A stretch of DNA of 64,000 nt from JACRCT01 sp049841135. GTDB lineage: Bacteria; Myxococcota; Myxococcia; Myxococcales; UBA5297. The notes beneath the pieces were generated by a model. The model was not told the DNA's origin and made no database searches. It saw nothing but the letters and a program-made list of their open reading frames with translations. This document shows positions 17,804 through 27,787 of the stretch, piece after piece (position 1 is the first letter of the stretch; each line of letters opens with the position of its first letter). The translations under genes and the position numbers were made by a program. Location of the stretch: NCBI GenBank assembly GCA_049841135.1, contig JASGHK010000005.1, forward strand, positions 2,790,001 to 2,854,000. The letters are read 5' to 3'.

Positions 17804-19744
17804 TCACTCGTGGACCTTCACCTCGACGACGTCGGTGCCCACCGATTCCCAGTCGCCCTCGAGGGAAAGGCCCTTGCCTTGGGGCAGGCCTCCGCGCCGC
17901 ACGTCGCGCACGGCGAAGGAGAGAGAGGAGAAATCGGTGCGCGCCTGCGTCGCGATGACCGCGAGCGTCACGGTCCCCACCGGCCGCATCATCACCAGCA
18001 CGTTGGGCAGGGCCTGCTCCTTCCCCGGCAGCACGACGTCGGCCGCCTCGCCCATGCCCCGAGCCGGGAAGAGCAGGTCGACGCTGCCGTCGGGCGACAG
18101 GGCGAACACCGCGAGGTACAGGCGCGCCGCGTCCAGGTTGCGCACGTTCAGCTTCAGCACGTCGCAGAGGTGCACGATTTCACCGTCGAGGACGCGCGCG
18201 ACCGGCTCTCCCACCGACCGCAGCGCGATCGCGCCGTCCGGACAGCCCTCGACGGTCGCCTGGGCTTTCTGGACCACGAGCTGCACGTACAGCGGCTTGC
18301 CCGAGGTGCGGGCGCCAGCGTGCAGGACCAGCGAGCGGCGCCACCAGCTTTCGACGGCTTGCGCAAGGAGGGCATCGCGGTCCGGATCGGACACCGGGAC
18401 TGCGGGCAGCGGCGCAAGGTCCGGCCCTCGGGGGATCCCCACGGCGCTGCCACCGGCGTCCACGAGGCTCAGCCCCTCGGTCGAGCCGCTGAGCACCAGG
18501 TCGGCGTCCTCGCGCGAGCCCACGACGCGCGCCGAGGGCCAGCGCCGGGCCGCGTCGGAGAGACCCTTCACCCGTTTCGCGGCGCCATCGAGCCAGACAC
18601 GCGCGCCTCCCGAGGCGGCACCGAACGCGAGCACTTGCGCCTCGGCACCGTCCGCGAGCGCCGCCAGCGCACTCGCAGACGGGGAGAGCAGCTCCGCGCT
18701 CGCGGTGGTGAGCGCCACGTCTCGCACGAGCGCTCGGGCCAGCGGCGCACCCTGCCCGTTGGTACCGGGGGGGCGCAGCGCCAGCACGTTGCCGGGTTGC
18801 AGCCCGTGCAGCTTGCCCGCTTCCACCCGCGCCACCCGTTCTTCGAGGCGCGCGCGGAAGAACCGCGCGGCAGCGCCGGCTTCGCCGGAGAACGCCACCG
18901 CGTCGAGGTCTCCCTCGATGACCGGGTCCTGGCCCACCGTGTGGGCGAGGAGGCCGGCTCTCGCGCGCTCGAAGACCTGGGCGTAGGTCGCGCGGGGAGG
19001 GGAAGAGGCGAGCGCGGAGAGCAGGAACCAGGTGAACGCCCCTGTCGTTTGCCCGGGGTGTGGCACGTACTCCTGGGCAAGCTGGTTTGATCGCGAGGCC
19101 GAGAGCACGACATAGCCTTTGCCAACCCCTTCCGAGTTCCCGAGGAGCGGACCGTCGTCCTTGCCTGAGCGCCGGCTGGCGGCGGGAGGCCCGGAGGGCG
19201 GTCCTCCTCGGAGGCCATTGCCGCGCGTGCCGGTTCCGCTGTGGCAGCTGTCGAGGACGACGAGGACGTTGCGCGTCTTGGCCGTCAGCTCCCCGAGCAG
19301 CGTGCCCAGCAGGTCGTCGCGCAAGTTCCGAGAGCCGTCGTGGATCCCAGCCGTGTCGAATGGGACGAGCGTCTCGTCATAGCCGTCCTCCTCGTCGCCA
19401 TCGTCGTCGGGCACCTGCTGTCCGTGGCCGGAGAAGTGGAAGACGGCAACGTCGCCGGCCGCGGCACGGGCGACGAGGTGCTCCCGGAAGGCGGTGACGA
19501 TGTGCTCCTTCGTCGCCTCGGAGTCGACGAGTGGGAGGACCTCGAAGCCGCGGTGGCGGAGCTCGTCCGCCACGAGCCGAGCGTCTCGAGCCGCACCGTG
19601 CAGCGAGGACCAGCGCTCTGCCTCGGGAGCCGGCCCACGGTCGTACGCGTCGATCCCGACGACCAGCGCCAGCCGCTTGGGCGGGGCGGCGGGCGGGGCG
19701 GCGAGGGCCGCCAGCGCCGCGAAGCAGGCGAGAGGCGCGCTCAC
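17804..19744 (-). CDS. Secreted caspase-like (C14) protease
   Basis: 646 residues. The GTG at 19742-19744 overlaps the TGA of the upstream giant lipoprotein gene (GTGA), indicating translational coupling. A short Ala-rich hydrophobic start (CFAALAALAAPPAAPP) looks like a signal peptide. The caspase domain begins RLALVVGIDAYD, with His107 in FSGHGQQ and Cys167 in LDSCHSG. An acidic Asp/Glu loop follows the His, as in metacaspase-like proteins that use calcium. The C-terminal 350 residues are beta-rich and include a stretch resembling DUF4384 (RLYLAVFALSPDGSVDLLFP), a domain commonly paired with caspases and kinases. It is the last gene of the minus-strand operon and converges with the caspase at 15797, 21 bp apart. 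Confidence 0.83.
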   Translation of the reverse strand: MSAPLACFAALAALAAPPAAPPKRLALVVGIDAYDRGPAPEAERWSSLHGAARDARLVADELRHRGFEVLPLVDSEATKEHIVTAFREHLVARAAAGDVAVFHFSGHGQQVPDDDGDEEDGYDETLVPFDTAGIHDGSRNLRDDLLGTLLGELTAKTRNVLVVLDSCHSGTGTRGNGLRGGPPSGPPAASRRSGKDDGPLLGNSEGVGKGYVVLSASRSNQLAQEYVPHPGQTTGAFTWFLLSALASSPPRATYAQVFERARAGLLAHTVGQDPVIEGDLDAVAFSGEAGAAARFFRARLEERVARVEAGKLHGLQPGNVLALRPPGTNGQGAPLARALVRDVALTTASAELLSPSASALAALADGAEAQVLAFGAASGGARVWLDGAAKRVKGLSDAARRWPSARVVGSREDADLVLSGSTEGLSLVDAGGSAVGIPRGPDLAPLPAVPVSDPDRDALLAQAVESWWRRSLVLHAGARTSGKPLYVQLVVQKAQATVEGCPDGAIALRSVGEPVARVLDGEIVHLCDVLKLNVRNLDAARLYLAVFALSPDGSVDLLFPARGMGEAADVVLPGKEQALPNVLVMMRPVGTVTLAVIATQARTDFSSLSFAVRDVRRGGLPQGKGLSLEGDWESVGTDVVEVKVHE

Positions 19745-22700
19745 CGGGCCCCCTCCAGGACCTGGCGCAGCAGGCGGATCACCTCTGCCTTCGCGAACCC
19801 GCGCTTCTGCAGCAGGCTCTTGCCATCGCGTGCTTCGAGGGAGAGGTCCAGGCGGTCGGAGCCCACCTCCCACAACGTCAGCTTGTGCGTCATGTCCGCC
19901 ACGCCGGCCGCCAGGCGCAGCCCCTCGATGCCCTCGGTCAGGTCCGTTTCCCAGGCCTGCACCCGCTCCGCCGGGTTGATCCGCTCGAGCTCACCTGGGC
20001 GGCGCTCGACGACGTCCAGCTTGACCCGAGCGCGTGAGGCCGGCACTGCGGCCACCACGTAGTCCAGGTCGGCTCCCAGGATGGGCACGTGCGGCTCCTG
20101 GCGTATCCCGCGCGCCGAGGAGAGGGCGCGCACGTTCTCGGAGAGATACCAGCCCAGCTCCTCGAAGCTGACGCGCGCGTCCTCCGGCCGCGAGTCGGCG
20201 TCGCCGCCCAGCGCGTGCTTGAGCACGTAGGTGAACAGGCCGTTGCCGAGGTCGGCCAGCTCGAAGGCGCTCTGATTGGCGGCGCTCGCCGAGAGGATGT
20301 ACACGCCGTCGAGCTCCGCCGACTGCTGCACCAGGCGGTCCTGCTCGCGGGCCTGGCCGCCCACCGCGCCGGCGTGGCAGGTGTCGAGCAGCACCAGGCG
20401 GCGCCCGATGACCGGCGCCCGGGTCAGGAAGTCGCGTAGCTCGCTCCACTCCAGCAGCGTGGAGACGTCGCCGGGGCGGGCGTCGCCGGGGACGAAGTAG
20501 TAGCGCTGGTCCCACTTGAGCCCGTGGCCGCTGACGTAGAGCACGGCGTAGTCGCCGTCCTTCATGGCGGAGAAGAACTCGGGGACGCCCTGGCGCAACT
20601 CCGCCGCGGTGGGGAGCGCGTCGCAGGGGATGCAGCCCTTGGACGCGCCCGGGCCGCACGTGGAATCGCACCAGGACTTGACGTGCACCGAGCGGTAGCC
20701 CTTGCCCTGCTGGCGAAGGAAGGCGGACTTCACCGTCGCCGCATCCTTCTGCGTGAGCGGCAGCGACGCGAAGCCCTGGTAGGCACCGGCGGCGACCACC
20801 GCCACGTAAAGGTCCCTTTCCACGGAGCCGGTCGGCTCGTAGCGCACCGTCATGCGGCGGGTGTGCGTCAACGAGGACTGGTCGGTGGCCACCACCTCGA
20901 TGACGTTGTCTCCCGGCAGCAGGGAGAGCGTCTTGCGGGCGGTGATGGAGGTGGGGCCCGAGGCGGCAATCCCGACCCGCCGCGGCGCGGGCGGGGGAAG
21001 GGCGGCGCGAGCCTGTCCCGTGCCGAGCACGCGCGCGGTGATCTGCTCACTGGTCAGGCCATCGCCGGTCGCCTTGGCGACCAGCACGATTTGCGGGTCG
21101 TGGACGACCTCGGGCACCTTCCCGGACTCGCCTGAGACCTCCAGGCGGGGCGGGCGCAAGCGGGCGACGTCGACCGTGCCGCCGCCCGACAGCGTCCGAG
21201 CGTGCTCGATCGCCGTCCGGTCGTTGGCGGTCAGCTCGAAGAAGCTGCCGGCCGGCACTCCAAGGCGCTCCTCGAGCTTGTCGGGCCGGAACATCACCGC
21301 CGCCAGCTGGTCGAAGGAGTACACCTCGTTGCCGTTGCGGAAGCTCAGCCGCTCGGTGAGTCGGGCCGTGGTGCCGTAGAAGTAGCCCCGGTCGTCGTAG
21401 TAGACGGCGCCCCCGGCCTTGGGGTCCCCGTACACGGTGATGAAGCGCGCGGGATCGCTCATTCGATGAATGCGCGTCGTCCCGTCGGGCAAGGCGTTGA
21501 GGATGAGCGAGACCGACTCGGCGCGGCCGTCGGGCAGGTGGAGCTCGCGCGACTCCACCGCCACCGCGCCGTGCGAGAAGGCGGCGGCCTGGACGGTTCC
21601 CTCCGACGGATAGACGAGGAAGGCCCCGCCGAAGCCGGCGGCGAAGAGGTCCGCTTCGCGCGGCACCAGCGAGGGCGCGGTGGCGACGCGGGCACCGGCC
21701 AGCGCGGCCGGATCGCGCGCGAGCCACGCCTGCGGCTCTGGGACGCCCGGCCAGACTGCGCCATCGAGGGTGTGGCGGGCGCCCTCGATGCGCACCAGGC
21801 CCGCCTGGCCCTTCTCCCAGCTGCGCCCTGGCCAGTCTGGGCTGCCGCTGGTGCCCAGGCGGACGAAGCCTTCGGACCGGCCCTCGAACCACGTCCAGCG
21901 CTCCGGCTCGCTCTGCACTGCCACCAGCCGCCCGTCGAGTCGGACGTCCGCGAACGGCTCGCGCACGCCCGGGAGCCGGTCCCCCAGGGCGGCGGCGCGC
22001 CCATCGGCATCGACCTGGAAGAGCCGCCAGCCGGTGGCGCCGGCGCGTGCAGCAAGCAGGCCCGGCGCCCCGCCCTCGCGGATCTCTTCGACGTGCTCGA
22101 GGTGGGGGAGTGCCAGTGCCTCGAACCGGTCCGACCGCCAGAGGTAGGGCCGGGTCGTCTCCCCTGGGCCTGCCACCGCCAGCCCCTCTCCGCCCAGGAA
22201 GCTGCGCAGGCCGCGGATCTCCGCGGGCGGGTGGGGGAGCGCCTCGCTCAGCGGCCGGACGCCTGAGGCTGCGCGCAGGAAGTAGCGCCAGCCGAAGGGC
22301 TTGCCGTCGCCGTCCGAGTCCTGATCCTCCTGGATGCCAACCACCCGGTCGCGGGCGAAGAGTGCGACCTGCCAGAGGGCGCGCGGGGCGCCGGGGACGA
22401 GCTCCCGCAGGGGCCCGAAGCTTCCGTCGGGGCGGCGCAGGAACCAGGCCCACTCGTTCGGCCGCTTGTTGCCGTCGGCGTCGCCGCTCTCCTGGACGAC
22501 CAGCCCGTCGTCGTCCGAGAGGCTGAAGGCCACCGCGAGGCCGGCGGGCATCCCCGTCACGGCCTTGGACAGCGGCTGCCAGCCGCCTTCGGTGCGGTAC
22601 CAGAAATGCCACTCGTTGAAGGCCTCGTCCTTGTCGGAGTCACCGTCGTCCTGCAAGGCGAGGCCGCGGCCGCCGAGAAAGGCGTAAGCGCCGCGCACGT

Positions 22701-24674
22701 GCGGCGGAGCGCCGGGCACCGCGCGCTGCACGAGCACCCACTGCCCGCGCGCATCGCGGATCGCGTGCCGCCAGGCGCCGGGCGATTCGGGCGGCGCCAC
22801 CCGGACGGAGAGCAGGCCCGCGCTGCTGCGCACCTCCTGCGCGGGCGGCAGGCCGGGAAGCGCCGTGGTCACCGGCGTCCATGCCCCGGAGCGCTCGTGC
22901 AGCAGGGCCAGGTTGCGGGGGGCGTCGCGCTGAGGCTCCGCATCGAGGACGAGCAGGTTCGAGCCCTCCGGGTGCTTGAAGCTCCTGAGCCTCGGTGAAG
23001 AGCCGCGCCGCGCCGGACGGCGACGCGGCGGGCTCGCTCTCCAGCACCACCCGCGACCACTCGCCCCGCTGGTCCTGGACCCAGCGGTGATCGGTCCCGA
23101 ACGCGTCGCTGATTTGCACCAACCTGTCCGCCCACAGGGTCGTCACCGACTTCGGCTTGATCGGCGCGCCCTTGAGGACCTCGGCTGGGGGCCGCCAGGT
23201 CTTTCCATCGAGGCAGACGAGCCAGTGCCACTCGGTGCTCCCCTCGGCGCGCACCCCTACCTCGTGCTGAAAGTCCGTGGAGCGGACCTCGGCGAGCTTC
23301 TCCGGCAAGCCAGGGATGAGCTCGTGCAGCTCGCGCCAGCGGCCATCCGCGCCCTGAGCGAAGAAGAGCCGCGACGAGAGGGCGTCCACCGCGAACCCCT
23401 GGCCGTTGGCGAGGTCCTCGGTGGCGAACACCGTGGCGCCGCGCGCCGTGGGCAGGACCTCGGCGAGGGGCTTGAAGGCGTCGCCGTCGCGCAGGAAGTA
23501 GGACCAGTGACCGCATCGCTCAGGTGCCTGAGTCGAGCATCCAGGCGGGCCCTCCTTGCGGCGTGGCGTAGGCCGCACCGCCACCCCGGAGGAGCCGGCG
23601 AACGCCTCCGCGTCCAGGTCCTGGGCGGTGATGAACGGCAGGGCCTTCGTCAGGGGGAGGAACACCTCGCCCTGACGGACGAACCAGCTCCACTCCCAGG
23701 GCACGCCGTCGCCATCGGCGTCGGCCTGCTCCTGGAGCCCGACCAGGTGGCGCGCGCCGTAGGTGCGGACGTCAGCGACGCGTGACGGAAGCCCAGGGAA
23801 ACGTGCGGCCAGGGGCGCCCAGGTGCGGTCCTGCCCGCGATAGATCCAGACCTTCTCGGTCGCGCCCGGGGCCACCTCCACCTCCAGCACCGCGGCCCAG
23901 GGCTTGTCGAGCACGCGGATGTCGCGGGTGGGCCGCGTCTCTGGCAGCGCGAAGAGGGCCCAGCGGGAGCCGTCGTAGCGCCAACAGCGGAAGGTGGCGC
24001 TGGGCGCACGCAGGCAGATTTCGTCCTGGTCCAGCGACACGAAGCGCTCGACCGTCTGGGGCAATCCCTCGGCGGAGAAGGGGCGCCAGGTCTTGCCATC
24101 CGCGGCGAAGACGAGATGCCACTCGTTCGAGACGCCATCGAGATCGCTGTCGCCCGCGTCTTGAAACGCAAGGCCGCGCCAGGGGGCGGAGAAGCGGCTT
24201 CCGTCCAGGCCCCAGATATCCGAGTGGCGCGGGGGGAGGCCATCGGCAGAGGTGAGCTGGGGCGTCCCCCACTCCCCGAGGCGGAGCAGCTCGGAGCCGA
24301 ACTGGGAGCTGACGAACACGTTGCCGAACCACGGGCGGAACGAGTTGGTCACACCAGGCCACACGCGGCGCAGCGACCAGCGCCCGTCTGGCATCAGCTC
24401 CCAGCCGCGCTGGTCGCCCCCGCCGCGGGACAAGGCGAAGATGCGCCCGTCGGCGCGCGCCACGTCGAAGGTGAAGGAGTCTCCGCCGTGGCCCTGCTGG
24501 ACGACGATTCTCCAGTTGCGGGACGTGGTAGCCCGCGAAATGCCCATCCATCGCGACGGCGGCTTGCGCGACGGCACCGGAGGGCGCGGCCGGAGGCGAG
24601 TTGGAGGCTGCGAGGTTGGCTTGGGGATGAGCGCAAGCCGTGAGAACCAGGAGGGCGGCGAGCGGGGAGCGCAT
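19741..24674 (-). CDS. Giant repeat lipoprotein with C-terminal caspase domain, two frameshifts
   Basis: About 1,644 residues. The start MRSPLAALLVLTAC carries lipobox LTAC. The first 800-1,000 residues contain at least five copies of a unit with an Asp-rich loop followed by EW and aromatic strands: DSDLDGVSNEWH, DADGDGVPWEWSW, DSDKDEAFNEWHFW, DADGNKRPNEWAW, DSDGDGKPFGWRYF. Each is followed by a strand ending in LP. It may be a propeller-like sensor. An Ig-like region precedes a caspase domain with the His in VSGHGLK (codon near 20525) and the Cys in LDTCHAG (codon near 20378). Continuous reading needs one-base corrections near 24520 (CCC run) and 22990. The gene follows YD-repeat protein 1 by 31 nt and overlaps the next caspase by 4 nt. 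Confidence 0.78.
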
Positions 24675-24705
24675 GGGACGGAACTCCGCGGCTTCGAGGG
24701 AGGGG

Positions 24706-26400
24706 TTAGAAGCTAAGAGAGACGCCGGCCGGACGGATGAGGTCGAGCAACTGTTGGAAGATCGAGGTGACTTGCAGGGCCGCTTGCTTCCCCCCGGCGC
24801 TCTCGACGTTCTTGATGTCGCCTTTCTCGGTGTACGTGACGTCGATGGAGCCCAGGCCGAGCACCTCGATCTTCGTCGGGCGGCTGTCCTGGTTGTAGGT
24901 GAAGCGCAAGGTCTTCTCCCCGCGCACCTCCTTGATCCGCCCCTTGGCGTCGTACTCGAGGTCGAGGCTCCGCCGGTCCTCGCCGACGGCCCAACCCTCG
25001 GCGTGCATGAGGTTGCCCGCTTCGTCGTAGGAGTACGAAGCATCTGTCTCGAGTTTCCAGCCTGCTCCATCTCGGGCGGACTTCTTGACCCGGGAGACTT
25101 TTCCGACCGCCGAGTACTCGAGCTCCGTCAGCCCGACGGGGGTCTCCTTGCGCGTGACGTGGCACAGCGGATCGTAGAGAAAGCGGGTGTACTCACCCCC
25201 GTGCTTGATCTCCAGCGGCACGCCGCACGGGGCGCTGTAGATCGTCGAGGTGACGTCCCCGTTCTCGTCGCTGGTGAGCCGATAGGTATAGCGCCGGCCC
25301 CCGGCACCGACGCGTTCCTCGTACTCGTAGCGACTGGTCGAGATGACCTTCCACTCCGGGTCGAAGCGCTCCACCGTCGTGTCGGCGACGAGGCCTCCCG
25401 GCCCGTCGCCGCCGTACCGGTAGCGCAAGAGCGAACCGTCGCGATCCTCGATGAATGCCACCGATTCGCCCATGGTGACGGGGTAGTAGCCGACCTGGAG
25501 GGAGGAGCCGTCCAGATAGCCGATACCGACGAGGTTCATGCGGCCATCGGCGCTGTAGCGGTAGCTGAACCCGTCGCCATCGCTGTCGCGCATCCAGACT
25601 GGATCCAGGCCCCGATAGCGGTACTCGGCCGTCTGCCCGGAGCTCGTCGTCGCGCGCGCGACGAAGCCAACCTCCTGGTACTCGAGCGAGATCCAGCGTC
25701 CGAAGTCATCGCTGAGTCGGACGATGCGGCCGGAGTCGTCGCGGGAGAGTTCGACGAAGCTGCCATGGGCGTCGGCAATTCGGACCAGCAGACCTGCGCG
25801 ATCGAAGGTCTGCACCTGACCGTTGTCGAAGACCCGCCGGAAGCCCTCGGGAGTCCTCACGAGATACTGGAAGCTGAACTTGCTCGAGATCAGCCGAGTG
25901 CCCTCGGGGATCTCGGGCAGGGCTGTGCCCCGCAGCCACCGATCGGCCTCATCGTGGCGGAAGCGCTCGTCGTTCCGGAGGGTTTGCCCGTAGCTGGCGA
26001 GCGCAGGTCCGGCGAGAGTCTCCTTCTTGGCCCTGGCCGCGATCACGGCCTCCACCTCCCGCTCGACATGGATGTCGGCAGGATCGACCGGAAAGAAAGC
26101 GTTCTTGGCCCCGCCGCCGTTCTCGGACACCACCACCGAGCCGTCGAGGTAGGAACGCAAGAACACTTCGTAGTCGGAACCCCAGCCGAAGCCGAACATG
26201 CCCTTGTAGCTGGACTTGGAATTGAAGACCCGATCGATCTTCAGTTCCATGCCGCCGGCGAAAGAGAGGTCGGAGTAGCCGATGAAGAAGTTCCCGTTCC
26301 TGTAGCTGACCCCGGCGTGCGCCGGGCTGGCCGCCAAGGTGCAGACAAGCGTTATCAGGGCGCCCAGATGCAGCCGACAACGGAGCGACGGGCCGGTCAT
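24706..26400 (-). CDS. Secreted YD/RHS-repeat protein 1
   Basis: 564 residues, with signal peptide (HLGALITLVCTLAASPAHA) and ATG at 26400 preceded by GGGGA. The N-terminus (SYRNGNFFIGYSDL, then FGFGWGSDYE) matches the DUF6531-like start of RHS proteins. YD-type repeats follow (FDRAGLLVRIADAHG, YRYSADGRMNLVG, YSYDEAGNLMHAEG, YDAKGRIKEVRG). There is no C-terminal RHS core cleavage motif and no toxin domain, so it is probably a structural or ligand-binding surface protein rather than a polymorphic toxin. It lies directly downstream of the anti-sigma factor and upstream of the giant caspase lipoprotein on the same strand. It is paralogous to the protein at 27788-29007. Confidence 0.78.
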   Translation of the reverse strand: MTGPSLRCRLHLGALITLVCTLAASPAHAGVSYRNGNFFIGYSDLSFAGGMELKIDRVFNSKSSYKGMFGFGWGSDYEVFLRSYLDGSVVVSENGGGAKNAFFPVDPADIHVEREVEAVIAARAKKETLAGPALASYGQTLRNDERFRHDEADRWLRGTALPEIPEGTRLISSKFSFQYLVRTPEGFRRVFDNGQVQTFDRAGLLVRIADAHGSFVELSRDDSGRIVRLSDDFGRWISLEYQEVGFVARATTSSGQTAEYRYRGLDPVWMRDSDGDGFSYRYSADGRMNLVGIGYLDGSSLQVGYYPVTMGESVAFIEDRDGSLLRYRYGGDGPGGLVADTTVERFDPEWKVISTSRYEYEERVGAGGRRYTYRLTSDENGDVTSTIYSAPCGVPLEIKHGGEYTRFLYDPLCHVTRKETPVGLTELEYSAVGKVSRVKKSARDGAGWKLETDASYSYDEAGNLMHAEGWAVGEDRRSLDLEYDAKGRIKEVRGEKTLRFTYNQDSRPTKIEVLGLGSIDVTYTEKGDIKNVESAGGKQAALQVTSIFQQLLDLIRPAGVSLSF

Positions 26401-26482
26401 GTCGTTCCCCTTCGAAGACGAACTGTTCACGGTGACGGGTGAGGAGGATATCAACCGCGCGTGCGCTGACCGTACGACTCAG

Positions 26483-26980
26483 TCAACGCTCATCGTTGAG
26501 ACGGGGGGGCGCGACGCTGGGTTGCCGCCGCGGGCTCTCAGGCGCCCCGGCGTCGCCGCTGGCGCCTCCGGCCAGCCCGAATCCCACGGCCTTGGGGGGC
26601 TGCTCGGCGATCGGCTGGCACTCCGGAACCGTCTTGGGCCCGAAGAAGAGCCAGGCGGCGATGCTGGCGGCCGCCGCCAATGCGACCCAGGCTGCGGGGT
26701 GGCGCCAGAGCGGCTTTCGTCGCGCTGGCGGGACGACCTTCGCCTGCGCCGCGCTCCGAGCCTCCGCGGCGGCCATCGTCATCACCCGCGCCTTGAGCTC
26801 CGCCGAGCCGGGCATGGCCTCGGCGGCCGGCGACCAGAACCCTCGGGCCTGCTCGAAGGCTCGCCGGCAGTTCTCGCAAGTTTCCAGGTGGGAACGCGCG
26901 CCTTCGGCCAGCTCCTCGGGCGAGCTGGCCGAGGCGAGCTCGATCTCCCACGCTCTGCACTGCTGGGCCCCGTCGCTCAT
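26483..26980 (-). CDS. Anti-sigma factor with zinc-finger ASD
   Basis: 165 residues. The N-terminal zinc-binding anti-sigma motif Hx3Cx2C is clear (His31, Cys35, Cys38 in SHLETCENC). A membrane helix at about 94-114 (AAWVALAAAASIAAWLFF) is followed by a 50-residue Pro/Ala/Gly-rich periplasmic tail. It should hold the ECF sigma factor encoded immediately upstream until an envelope signal releases it. Its ATG overlaps the sigma stop (ATGA at 26977-26980). The context, two YD-repeat surface proteins and two secreted caspases on the same strand, suggests that these are its regulon or its input. Confidence 0.85.
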   Translation of the reverse strand: MSDGAQQCRAWEIELASASSPEELAEGARSHLETCENCRRAFEQARGFWSPAAEAMPGSAELKARVMTMAAAEARSAAQAKVVPPARRKPLWRHPAAWVALAAAASIAAWLFFGPKTVPECQPIAEQPPKAVGFGLAGGASGDAGAPESPRRQPSVAPPRLNDER

Positions 26981-27606
26981 GCCTTCCTCACGTCATCGAG
27001 GTCGACGCCGTGCTCGCGCAGATAGCGAGCGACGCGCAGACGCCCCTTGAAGGCCCGCGCTTTGAGCGTCTGCAGGTTCACGCCGTTGATCTGGGCGATC
27101 TCCGAGAGGCTCAGGCCCTGGAAGCGGAGCAGGATGATCTCGCGCTGCTCCACCGAGAGGGTCTCGACGGCCTCCAGCAGAAGCTGCTGGAGGCTGGGAT
27201 CAGCCATCTTCGGCTCCAGCCACGCCGATTCGCCCAGCGCGACGTCGGCGTCGGGCGGGGCCTCCTCCTCCGCGCGCAAGACCTCGGCCTTGCGCCCGAG
27301 CTGGTCGACGCACAGCCGCCAGGCGATGGAGAAGAGCCACGTCGAGAAGCGCGAGCCGCCCCGGAACGTGCCCGCGCTGCGGCACGCACGGACCCAGGTC
27401 TCCTGGACCAGCTCCTCGGCCCGTCCGCTGGTGGAGCTCGGGGAGCCGCGCAGCATCCGCGCTACGAAGGCGAGCAGGCGCGGGGTCAGCGCGTCGAAGA
27501 GCGCCTCGAACGCCCGAAGGTCCTGCTGGGTCCGATAGCGCTCGAAGAGCTCCTCGTGCGAGGCCGCGGCGGTCGAGGACGAGGATGCGGGGATCGGGGG
27601 GACCAG
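26977..27606 (-). CDS. ECF-type sigma-70 family RNA polymerase sigma factor (start uncertain)
   Basis: Region 2 is seen in LFERYRTQQDLRAFEALFD, EELVQETWVRAC and STWLFSIAWRLCVDQL. Region 4 is seen in LSVEQREIILLRFQGLSLSE and LQTLKARAFKGRL. No ATG, GTG or TTG opens the frame before region 2: the first ATG (27456) would remove half of it. The best candidate is CTG at 27604-27606, with GAGAGG 6 nt upstream, giving 209 residues. A small indel hiding the true start is the alternative. The stop overlaps the anti-sigma ATG. This is the usual sigma/anti-sigma pair, here lying between two YD-repeat genes. Confidence 0.83.
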   Translation of the reverse strand: MVPPIPASSSSTAAASHEELFERYRTQQDLRAFEALFDALTPRLLAFVARMLRGSPSSTSGRAEELVQETWVRACRSAGTFRGGSRFSTWLFSIAWRLCVDQLGRKAEVLRAEEEAPPDADVALGESAWLEPKMADPSLQQLLLEAVETLSVEQREIILLRFQGLSLSEIAQINGVNLQTLKARAFKGRLRVARYLREHGVDLDDVRKA

Positions 27607-27787
27607 AGGCTGCCTCTCGGCGTCGTCCGGGTGAGCGCCTCTCCGCGCCGGGATGGCGGAGAGGCGCCGAAGCTAGCACCTGGCCTCGAACCCTGTCGAG
27701 AAAGCCTGCCGCGCGGCCTAGGGCCTCACCGGCGGTCCGGAGCGCGGCCGCTCGAGGTGGTCAATGGAGCTAAGGGCGCGCTCCACC

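Noticed and set aside
24640..26442. A 600-codon plus-strand frame antisense to YD-repeat protein 1
   Set aside because: The minus strand carries a signal peptide, YD repeats and a ribosome-binding site. The plus frame has no motifs.
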